From Variovorax sp. SG517 (GTDB taxonomy: Bacteria > Pseudomonadota > Gammaproteobacteria > Burkholderiales > Burkholderiaceae_C): DNA of 64,000 nt. The position numbers and the translations under genes are program-made. Each line of letters opens with the position of its first letter. Position 1 is the first letter of the stretch. The stretch is taken from positions 372,001-436,000 of the forward strand of contig NZ_JABMJG010000002.1 of NCBI RefSeq assembly GCF_013376045.1. The letters are read 5' to 3'. This document shows positions 7,938-18,676 of this stretch, piece by piece. The notes under the pieces were generated by a model. That model worked only from the letters and a program-made list of their open reading frames with translations. It made no database searches and had not been told where the DNA came from.

Positions 7938-8086
7938 GTTTCAAGGAGTGACTAAAAAGTCACATTGGCACACATTTTTGTGGCGACCCCCCCAGTTTTG
8001 GACATCCGTCCGGTTGTTTTCCGCAGGGGCATGCCGCTTGCCTTGATCCCTCCGACAGGCGTCGATACGCCGCAGGAGCGAGGATC

Positions 8087-9925
8087 ATGTTGGAACAATT
8101 GGAGGCCGAGCGCGCAAGACCGGCCGACGAGTTGGTGTACGTCGCGGAGACAGCGGCAAGAGGCGAGCAAAAGGCAACTCCGGACGGCTCGCGGCCCCTG
8201 AAAGTCGCGGCGGCGTTCTCGATGGCTGCGGCGCTGGCCGCATGCGGTGGAGGCGGGGGCGGCGGTGGTGGCTCCGCGGGCGTGGGCCTTCCGGTCGGAG
8301 GCCCGCCGCCCGGTTCCAACCCTGGACCGGCCACGATGCCCGACATCGGCCCCTATCGCTACACCCAGGCCAAGTCCGACGCCGAAGCCGCGCGCTTCCT
8401 GCTGCAGGCCCAGTTCTCTGCCTCGGACGCCGAGATCGCCGCCGTGCGTGCCAAGGGCTACCTGCCGTGGCTCGGCGAACAGTTCGGCGCGGCGCGGGAG
8501 CCTTCCGCCTGGGAGTGGGTCAACGGCAAGGAATACGGAACAGTCGAAACCGACGCCATGATCTGGCGCCAGCTCATGACGGCCGCCGACCCGGTGCGCA
8601 AGCGCATGGCCCTGGCGCTGAGCGAGATCTTCGTGGTCTCGGGCACCGAGATCGGCTCGAGCTGGCCCACGGCCATGATGGCCCAGTACTGGGACATGCT
8701 GGCCAACGGCGTCACCGGCAACTTCCGGCAGTTGCTGGAAGACGTGACGCTGAACCCCGCGATGGGCTTCTATCTCAACACCCGCGGCAACCGGAAGGAA
8801 GACAACTCCGGCCGCCAGCCCGACGAGAACTACGCGCGCGAGGTCATGCAGCTCATGACCATCGGCCTCTACCAGCTCGAGGACGACGGCACGGTGAAGA
8901 CCGGCGCCGACGGCCAGCCGATCGAGACCTACGTGCAGAACGACGTGACGAACCTCGCGCGCGTCTTCACCGGCTACGACCTCGACATCCGCTCGGCGGA
9001 GCGCAACGCCTTCACCCCGCCCGGAGCCAGCTACACGATCGAGACCAACGAGTGGACCACGCGTCCCATGGCCTACAAGGCCTCCAACCACTCGATGCTG
9101 GAGGCACGTTTCCTGGGCGCCACGGTGCCCGGGGGCACGGACGGCCCGACGGCGCTGAAGATCGCGCTCGACACGCTCTTCAATCACCCGAACGTCGGCC
9201 CCTTCATCGCCCGGCAGCTGATCCAGCGGCTGGTCACCAGCAATCCCAGCCCGGCGTACGTCCAGCGCGTGGCAGATGTCTTCGCCAACAACGGCGCGAG
9301 CGTGCGCGGCGACATGAAGAGCGTGTTCGCGGCCGTGCTGCTCGACGACGAGGCACGCGGCCCGGCGGGCCTTTCCGATCCGAACTTCGGCCACCTGCGC
9401 GAGCCCATGCTGCGGTTCGTGCAATGGGGGCGCACCTTCGGCATCGGCTCGGCATCGGACAACTGGAAGATCGGCAATACCTCCGATCCGAGCTCGAACC
9501 TGGGCCAGTGCCCGCTGCGCTCGCCCTCGGTCTTCAACTTCTTCCGTCCCGGCTACGTGCCGCCCTCGACCGCGATCGCCAGCAACAAGATGGTCGCGCC
9601 CGAGTTCCAGCTGGTCAACGAGACCAGCGTGGGCGGCTATCTCAATTTCCTGCAAGGCATGCTGAAGAACGGCTTCGACAGCCAGGACGTGATCGCCACC
9701 TACACGGCCGAGAAGGCGCTGGTGAACGACCCCGCCGCGCTGGTGCGCCGGCTGAACCTGCTGCTCACCGGCAACCAGCTCTCGGCCGCGACTGTCGCGC
9801 TGATCACCGACGCGCTGAGCAAGGCGCCGCTGGTGAACCCCACCACCGACGCCCGCAGGCTCGACCTGATCTGCGCCGGCGTGCTGCTGGTGATGGGCTC
9901 GCCCGAATACCTCGTGCAGAAATGA
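8087..9925 (+). CDS. DUF1800 family protein
   Basis: A 612-residue protein of the DUF1800 family. The hallmark DENYAREVMQLMTIGLY lies near residue 245, followed by FTGYDLD and the FNHPNVGPFIARQLIQRLVTSNPSPAYVQRVADVF region. The N-terminus has a hydrophobic stretch ending AALAACGGGGGGGGG (Cys53), which reads like a lipoprotein signal with an over-long start. The family has no proven biochemical role but is almost always found beside a DUF1501 gene, as here (25 bases downstream), and is thought to be exported. The ATG at 8087 follows GGAGCGAGG. A polyglycine tract after the lipobox is notable. Confidence 0.85.
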   Translation: MLEQLEAERARPADELVYVAETAARGEQKATPDGSRPLKVAAAFSMAAALAACGGGGGGGGGSAGVGLPVGGPPPGSNPGPATMPDIGPYRYTQAKSDAEAARFLLQAQFSASDAEIAAVRAKGYLPWLGEQFGAAREPSAWEWVNGKEYGTVETDAMIWRQLMTAADPVRKRMALALSEIFVVSGTEIGSSWPTAMMAQYWDMLANGVTGNFRQLLEDVTLNPAMGFYLNTRGNRKEDNSGRQPDENYAREVMQLMTIGLYQLEDDGTVKTGADGQPIETYVQNDVTNLARVFTGYDLDIRSAERNAFTPPGASYTIETNEWTTRPMAYKASNHSMLEARFLGATVPGGTDGPTALKIALDTLFNHPNVGPFIARQLIQRLVTSNPSPAYVQRVADVFANNGASVRGDMKSVFAAVLLDDEARGPAGLSDPNFGHLREPMLRFVQWGRTFGIGSASDNWKIGNTSDPSSNLGQCPLRSPSVFNFFRPGYVPPSTAIASNKMVAPEFQLVNETSVGGYLNFLQGMLKNGFDSQDVIATYTAEKALVNDPAALVRRLNLLLTGNQLSAATVALITDALSKAPLVNPTTDARRLDLICAGVLLVMGSPEYLVQK

Positions 9926-9950
9926 AGAAAGAAGCCGGAGCCAACCGAAC

Positions 9951-11447
9951 ATGCACCTGATCGATCCCGCCCGCCACACGCGCCGCGCTTTCCTGCGCCG
10001 CTCGGGCCAACTCGCGATGGCCGGCACCGCGCTGCCGTTCGCGCTCAACCTCGCCGCCATGGGCGAGGCCGCCGCGCAGGCCGCACCGAGCGACGACTAC
10101 AAGGCGCTGGTCTGCGTCTTCCTGTTCGGCGGCAACGACTACGCCAACACGCTCGTCAACTTCGACACCGACAGCTACAACAAGTACAGCACCATCCGAG
10201 GCGCCATCGCGCTGCCGTACGCGGGCCTCGCAGCCACCGAGCTCAAGCCCACCGTGGCGCTCGCCAACGGCCGCAAGTACGCGCTGAACCCTGCAATGGG
10301 CGGCCTCGCCACGCTCTTCGACCAAGGCAAGTTGGCCGTGCAGCTCAACGTCGGCCCGCTCGTCAAGCCGCTCACCCGTGCGCAGTTCAACAGCCCGAAC
10401 CGCCGGGATTTCCCGATCCCGCCCAAACTGTTCTCGCACAACGACCAGCAGTCGATCTGGCAGTCGTCATCGCCCGAGGGCTCGACCATCGGCTGGGGCG
10501 GCAACCTCGGCGACCTGATGCTCAACGGGCAGCGCGACGCATCGCTGTTCACCTGCATCTCGGTGGCGGGCAACGCTGTGTTCCTGTCGGGTGACGAGGC
10601 GCTGCAGTACCAGGTCGGCACGGGCGGCGCTGTGCGCATCAACAGCGTGAGCCCGGCCACCGGCAGCGTCTACGGCTCATCGGCGGTCAAGGCGGCCATG
10701 CAGCAACTGGCGCAGCAGGGTCGCAGCCACACGCTGGAGAACGAATACAACAAGGTCACGCTGCGCGCGGTGGAGGCGGAAGGAAGGATCACCTCCGCCA
10801 TCCAGTCCGATGTGATGGACGTCACCTTCCCCACCAACGGCAACAACCTGGCCGCCCAGCTCAAGATGGTGGCCCGCCTGATCCGCGGGCGCGCCTCGCT
10901 GGGCGTGAAGCGCCAGGTGTTCTTCGTCTCCATGGGCGGCTACGACCTGCACGACGACCTCGACACCAAGCAGGGGCCGCTGATGCAGCGCCTGTCCGAC
11001 GCCATGGTCGCCTTCCAGAAGCAGATGGAAAAACTCCAGATCGCCGACAAGGTCACGGCCTTCACCGCCTCCGACTTCGGCCGCACGCTGTCGAGCAACG
11101 GCAACGGTTCCGACCACGGCTGGGGCAGCCATCACTTCGTGATTGGCGGTACCGGCCCTGACGATGGCACGGGCAAGGGCCCGGGAGCGGTGAAAGGCAA
11201 GGCCTTCTACGGCACACCGCCGCCGGTGAGCGTAGGCAACACCGCCGCCGACGACGACCAGTGGCACGTCGGCCAGGGCCGGCTGCTGCCCACCACGTCG
11301 GTGGACCAGTACGCGGCCACGCTGGCCAAGTGGTTCGGCGTGCCCGACTCCGACCTCAACAGCATCCTGCCCAACCTGAAGAATTTCAACAACGTCACCG
11401 CGCCCAGTGGCATCGTCTACCCGCGCACCATGGGGTTCATGGCATGA
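9951..11447 (+). CDS. DUF1501 family protein, Tat-exported
   Basis: A 498-residue protein of the DUF1501 (sulfatase-like fold) family. The N-terminus carries a Tat signal (RRAFLRRSG, then a hydrophobic stretch to AAAQAA near residue 43). Family marks are LFGGNDYANTLVNFD near residue 60, MGGYDLHDD, and TASDFGRTLSSNGNGSDHGWGSHHFVIGG, which resembles the metal site of alkaline-phosphatase-like enzymes. It forms the usual pair with the DUF1800 protein upstream. Activity and substrate are unknown. The stop overlaps the start of the next gene (ATGA). Confidence 0.87.
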   Translation: MHLIDPARHTRRAFLRRSGQLAMAGTALPFALNLAAMGEAAAQAAPSDDYKALVCVFLFGGNDYANTLVNFDTDSYNKYSTIRGAIALPYAGLAATELKPTVALANGRKYALNPAMGGLATLFDQGKLAVQLNVGPLVKPLTRAQFNSPNRRDFPIPPKLFSHNDQQSIWQSSSPEGSTIGWGGNLGDLMLNGQRDASLFTCISVAGNAVFLSGDEALQYQVGTGGAVRINSVSPATGSVYGSSAVKAAMQQLAQQGRSHTLENEYNKVTLRAVEAEGRITSAIQSDVMDVTFPTNGNNLAAQLKMVARLIRGRASLGVKRQVFFVSMGGYDLHDDLDTKQGPLMQRLSDAMVAFQKQMEKLQIADKVTAFTASDFGRTLSSNGNGSDHGWGSHHFVIGGTGPDDGTGKGPGAVKGKAFYGTPPPVSVGNTAADDDQWHVGQGRLLPTTSVDQYAATLAKWFGVPDSDLNSILPNLKNFNNVTAPSGIVYPRTMGFMA

Positions 11448-11893
11448 ACGCAATGACTGAAATGAGCGCGATGAGCGCAATGAGCTCGATCGGCGGCCTC
11501 AACGGCATGGAGGGCGGCGCCAGCGTGGACTTCGGTCCGGAAAGCACGCTCCCGGAGCGCTCCCACTCGCACGCCCGGCAGGTGACGCACGTGCGTCCGT
11601 TCTCCAGCGTCGAGGCAGCCATCGCGGCGATCGAGTCGCTGGACCGCGAACTCAAGAAGTTCGAACTCGCGGTGGCCGACAGCCTGCAGGATTATCTGGG
11701 CGTGCAGATGGCGCAGATCACCGACAGCGCGCTGGCCCGGGGCTGGGAGCCGCTCAGCTTCATCCAGAAGGACGGCTTCCGCGTCTACCGCTACGAGGCG
11801 ATCCGCTCCGCGCCGCGCGGACTTTCCTCGGCCGAGCTGGCGGCGAAGCTGGAACGCCGCAGCCGCTCCGGCCGCTCCCGTTCCTCGCGCTGA
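11444..11893 (+). CDS. Small hypothetical protein, third gene of the DUF1800/DUF1501 operon
   Basis: A 149-residue cytoplasmic-looking protein. The first 25 residues are a Met/Ser-rich low-complexity stretch (MNAMTEMSAMSAMSS). Residues about 50-100 form a predicted helix (VEAAIAAIESLDRELKKFELAVADSL), and the end is an Arg/Ser-rich basic tail (RRSRSGRSRSSR). I do not recognise a family. It overlaps the DUF1501 stop by 4 bases, so it is translationally coupled to the pair. The codon pattern at the start (repeated ATG-AxG) may mean that translation begins at a later methionine. The gene ends 13 bases before the convergent signalling operon. Confidence 0.65.
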   Translation: MNAMTEMSAMSAMSSIGGLNGMEGGASVDFGPESTLPERSHSHARQVTHVRPFSSVEAAIAAIESLDRELKKFELAVADSLQDYLGVQMAQITDSALARGWEPLSFIQKDGFRVYRYEAIRSAPRGLSSAELAAKLERRSRSGRSRSSR

Positions 11894-11906
11894 ACTCGCC
11901 TCGACC

Positions 11907-12263
11907 TCACCCTCCCGCCAGGATGCGCTCGAGCTTCTCGATGTCGACCGGCTTCTGCAGGTGGTGGTCGAACAGCCCCTCGGCCGACTGGCCGGCCATG
12001 TCCTGCGCCGAAAAGCCGGTCACGGCAACCAGCAGCTTCGGCGTGCCTTCGGCCTTGCTCTCGCGCAGCTGCCGCGCCACCTCGGTGCCCGGCATGTCGG
12101 GCAGGCCCAGGTCGATGAGCGCGGCGTCGAAGCTCTCGGCGGCGGCCGCGTCCAGTGCCTGCCGCGCGGTGTAGGCGCAACGCGCCGTGTGGTCGTGCAG
12201 GCCCAGCAGTTCCTGCAGCAGGTCGGCCGAAGCCTTGTTGTCGTCGACGATCAGCACGTTCAC
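11907..12263 (-). CDS. Single-domain response regulator
   Basis: A 118-residue stand-alone receiver domain with no output domain. It has the acidic pair (IVDDN), phospho-acceptor Asp in ALIDLGLPDMPG, a Thr/Ser switch (VAVTGFS) and the lysine in LQKP. Such CheY-like proteins relay or drain phosphate between kinases. The GTG start at 12263 is 52 bases after the stop of the REC-kinase gene on the same strand, making it the last gene of the five-gene signalling operon that begins at 18521. Confidence 0.9.
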   Translation of the reverse strand: MNVLIVDDNKASADLLQELLGLHDHTARCAYTARQALDAAAAESFDAALIDLGLPDMPGTEVARQLRESKAEGTPKLLVAVTGFSAQDMAGQSAEGLFDHHLQKPVDIEKLERILAGG

Positions 12264-12315
12264 GGGAAGTCTTCTTTCAGGTCAGTCAATCGGCAAATGA
12301 ATCGATCGGGCAGGG

Positions 12316-13542
12316 CTATGCGCCCGTGCCATCGGTGGGGTCGGCGGGGTCGGGCGCGCGCAGCGGCAGCTCGACCACGAAGCGCGAGCCTTCGCCCGGC
12401 GCGCTCTCCACGGCGATCCGCCCGCCGTGCAGGTCGACGATCTTGCGCGTGATGTAGAGCCCCAGGCCCAGCCCCGCCGCGTGCTTGCGGCTGACGTCGG
12501 TGCGCTCGAACTGCTCGAAGATCCGGGCCTGGTCTTCCTGTGCAATGCCGATGCCCTGGTCGCGCACCGCCACCTGGGCGGTGTTTCCCAGCTGCTGCAC
12601 GACCATTTCGACCGGCTTGCCGCCTCCGTAGCGCAGCGCGTTGGTCAGCAGGTTGGTGAGCACCTGTTCGATGCGGAACTCGTCCCATGCGCCGCGCAGC
12701 TCCGCCGGCGCCGACAGCGTGATGGCCGAGCCGGCGGACTCCGCCTGCTGGCGCAGGTTTTCCACCACCGCCTTCGCGAGCGCCGCGAGATCCACCGGCT
12801 GCGGCTTGATCGACAGCGCGTCGCGCCGCATGCGCGTGACGTCGAGCATGTCGTCGATCAGCCGCACCATGTTGCGGATCTGCCGCTGGTCGCGCTCGAT
12901 CATGGCGGGCAGCCGCTCGGGCGAGAAGCTGTCGAGCTTGCCCTTGGACAGGTGCAGCTGGCGCAGCTGCGCCTCCAGGTAGAGCGTGTTGAGCGGCGTG
13001 CGCAGCTCGTGCGACACCATCGACATGAAGTCGTCGCGCATGCGCACCGCGTGCTCCAGCTCGAGCTGCGTCTGCTGCAGCTGCTGCACCAGCTCTTCCT
13101 GCTTCTTGTGCGCGGCGGCCAGCAGGTCCATCTCGTGGCGCAGCGCCTTGCGGTGCTGGTAGAGATCGACGAACACGTTCACCTTGCTCACCACCGCGTG
13201 CGGGTCGAGCGGCTTGTGCAGGAAATCGACCGCGCCGCTCTCGTAGCCCTGGAAGGCGTAGTTGAGCTCGCGTCCGGCGGCGCTCACGAAGATGATCGGG
13301 ATGTGCCTCGTGCGCTCGGTGCCGCGCATCAGTTCGGCCAGCTCGAAGCCGTTCATGCCGGGCATCTGCACGTCGACGATGGCGAGCGCGAATTCGTGCT
13401 CCAGCAGCAGCGCCAGCGCGGCGTCGGCCGAGCCGGCGCGGTACGCGGTGCGGCCCGGCGCGCGGATCAGCGCCTCCAGGGCCAGCAGGTTCTCTGGCAG
13501 GTCATCGACGAGCAGCAGCTTGCTTTCGATGTCAATGTTCAC
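12316..13542 (-). CDS. Receiver-histidine kinase hybrid (REC-HisKA-HATPase)
   Basis: A 408-residue soluble kinase. Residues about 8-125 are an N-terminal receiver with Asp57 (IVDVQMPGMNG) and the lysine in HKP. Residues about 130-165 form a Gln-rich coiled coil. The HisKA domain has His178 (SHELRTPLN) and is followed by a full HATPase (NLLTNAL, DQGIGI, LGLGLYI). The GTG at 13542 is chosen because it overlaps the cheB stop by 11 bases and gives the family's usual start just before the receiver. It probably receives phosphate from the large hybrid kinase upstream and can phosphorylate the lone receiver downstream. Confidence 0.9.
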   Translation of the reverse strand: MNIDIESKLLLVDDLPENLLALEALIRAPGRTAYRAGSADAALALLLEHEFALAIVDVQMPGMNGFELAELMRGTERTRHIPIIFVSAAGRELNYAFQGYESGAVDFLHKPLDPHAVVSKVNVFVDLYQHRKALRHEMDLLAAAHKKQEELVQQLQQTQLELEHAVRMRDDFMSMVSHELRTPLNTLYLEAQLRQLHLSKGKLDSFSPERLPAMIERDQRQIRNMVRLIDDMLDVTRMRRDALSIKPQPVDLAALAKAVVENLRQQAESAGSAITLSAPAELRGAWDEFRIEQVLTNLLTNALRYGGGKPVEMVVQQLGNTAQVAVRDQGIGIAQEDQARIFEQFERTDVSRKHAAGLGLGLYITRKIVDLHGGRIAVESAPGEGSRFVVELPLRAPDPADPTDGTGA

Positions 13543-14149
13543 GGACGGCCTCCAGTTGGAGCAGCAGGTCGCGCAGTTCGCGCAAAGGCAGGACGTAGTC
13601 GGGCATGTGGCGCGCGATGGCGGCAAGGGGCATGGTGGGAATCTGGGCTTCCCTGGGTTCCTGCACGGCGGTGAGCCCGCCGGCCAGGTGGATCCGGCGC
13701 AGGCCTTCGGCCCCGTCGTCGTTCGCGCCGGTCAGGAGGAAGCCGGCGAGGGCGGGGCCGTAGGCATCGGCGGCGGAGGCCATCAGCACGTCGATGGACG
13801 GCCGCGAGAACAGCACCGGCGGCTCGCAGCTCAGCGAGAACGAGCGCTCGCGTTCTATGGACAGGTGGTAGCCGGGCGGCGCGAAGTACAGGCTGCCGTC
13901 GGCCAGCGGCATCTTGTCGTTGGCCTCGTGAACCGGGATCGGCAGGCGCTGTGCGAAGATCTCGGCCAGGTGGCTCTCGTGCTCCTCGGGCAGGTGCAGG
14001 ACCACCGCCATCGGTATGTGCCAGCCGGCCGGCAGGTCGTGCAGCAGCTCGGAGAGCGCGTCGATGCCGCCGGCCGAGGCGCCCAGCACCACGGCGTCCA
14101 CGCGCTTGCGAACCGGCGGGCGCAAATTGCGCTTCGGCTGGCTTGTCAT
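13532..14149 (-). CDS. CheB-type protein-glutamate methylesterase, no receiver
   Basis: A 205-residue CheB catalytic domain without the usual N-terminal receiver. The catalytic triad is visible: Ser25 in GASAGG, His52 in VVLHLPEEH and Asp in TGANDDGAEGL. The canonical CheB removes methyl groups from chemoreceptor glutamates; here there is no chemoreceptor, CheA or CheW nearby. It overlaps cheR by 4 bases upstream and the REC-kinase by 11 bases downstream. Stand-alone CheB/CheR pairs coded with hybrid kinases occur in many proteobacteria and are thought to act in stress or adaptation signalling rather than motility. Confidence 0.9.
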   Translation of the reverse strand: MTSQPKRNLRPPVRKRVDAVVLGASAGGIDALSELLHDLPAGWHIPMAVVLHLPEEHESHLAEIFAQRLPIPVHEANDKMPLADGSLYFAPPGYHLSIERERSFSLSCEPPVLFSRPSIDVLMASAADAYGPALAGFLLTGANDDGAEGLRRIHLAGGLTAVQEPREAQIPTMPLAAIARHMPDYVLPLRELRDLLLQLEAVREH

Positions 14150-15029
14150 GCGGCCTTCTTGCGGTAGATGCGCTCGGCACGCGCGTGCGTGTCGAAGCGG
14201 TCGGAGTAGCCGGAGAAGTCGATGCTCTCCTTCGAGCCCAGCCCCAGGAAGCCGCGATGCGACAGCGATTCGTGGAACAGGCCCAGCGCCCGGTCCTGCA
14301 GCTCGCGGTTGAAGTAGATCAGCACGTTGCGGCACGACACCAGCTGCGTCTCGGCGAAGACGCTGTCGGTCGCGAGGCTGTGGTCGGCGAAGATCACGTC
14401 GGCGCACAGCGTGGGGTCGAAGCGCGCCGCCTCGTAGGCGGCTGTGTAGTAGTCGGAGAACTCGCCGCGGCCGCCCGCGCGCTGGTAGTTGGCGGTGTAG
14501 CCCCGGATGGCCTCCAGCGGGAAGATGCCCTGGCGCGCCTTCTCGAGCGAGGCCGGGTTGATGTCGGTGGCATAGATCTGCGTGCGGCCGAGCAGGCCTT
14601 CCTCGCGCAGCAGGATGGCGAGCGAGAACACTTCCTCTCCGGTGCTGCAGCCCGCCACCCACACCTTGACCGAAGGGTAGGTGTGCAGGATCGGCACCAC
14701 GTGCTGGCGCAGCGCGAGGAAGTAGGCCGGGTCGCGGAACATCTCGCTCACCGGGATCGTCAGGAACTGCAGCAGCCGGCCGAAGAGCGAAGGGTCGCGC
14801 AGCACACGCTCCTGCAGCGCCGAGATGCTGGGCAGCCCGAGCTGGTCGAGCGCATGCAGCACGCGGCGCTTCTGCGAGGTCGCCGTGTAGTTGCGGAAGT
14901 CGTAGCTGTACTTGAGATAGATCGCCTCCATCAGCAGGCGCAGCTCGATCTCGGTGTCGCTCAGCGGCTGCAGCGGTTGCAGCGGAACGGGGGCCGGTCT
15001 GGACGAGGAGGGCGGGGGGGCGGGTTGGC

Positions 15030-15033
<4 letters not shown>
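14146..15033 (-). CDS. CheR-type protein-glutamate O-methyltransferase
   Basis: A 295-residue SAM-dependent methyltransferase of the CheR family. After a Pro/Ser-rich start there is a CheR_N helical domain (about residues 30-90) and a CheR catalytic domain with the SAM motif [21 protein letters not shown] and FADHSL, RNVLIYF. The GTG at 15033 overlaps the stop of the large hybrid kinase by 4 bases (GTGA), which fixes the start. With CheB downstream it gives a methylation/demethylation pair within a phosphorelay operon. The methyl acceptor is unknown; the hybrid kinase itself, which has a long helical segment at residues about 390-490, is one possibility. Confidence 0.9.
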
Positions 15034-18521
<3,488 letters not shown>

Positions 18522-18648
18522 TGGCGCTGTTTGTAAGCAAAACTGTAAGCAAAACTCATGAAGTCTTGCCGATAAATGCGCGCGACCCTGTCGGAGAAGA
18601 CCCCGTCAGGGCATTCGGGCGGCCACGAGGGCAGGGCTCGCGTCGCTA

Positions 18649-18668
18649 TACTGTAATTCCATACAGTT
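18649..18668 (+). promoter_or_regulatory. LexA (SOS) box
   Basis: TACTGTAATTCCATACAGTT fits the proteobacterial LexA consensus: CTGT at 18651-18654, eight bases, ACAG at 18663-18666. It overlaps a good -10 element (TATACT, 18647-18652) and ends 8 bases before the ATG of the helicase gene at 18677, so LexA bound here should block transcription of that gene until DNA damage. Confidence 0.85.
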
Positions 18669-18676
18669 GATGCCAG

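Noticed and set aside
7952..10060. A 702-codon open frame on the minus strand across the DUF1800 gene
   Set aside because: It is a GC-rich antisense shadow: its protein is Arg/Ala/Gly/His-rich without motifs, while the plus strand encodes a clear DUF1800 protein.
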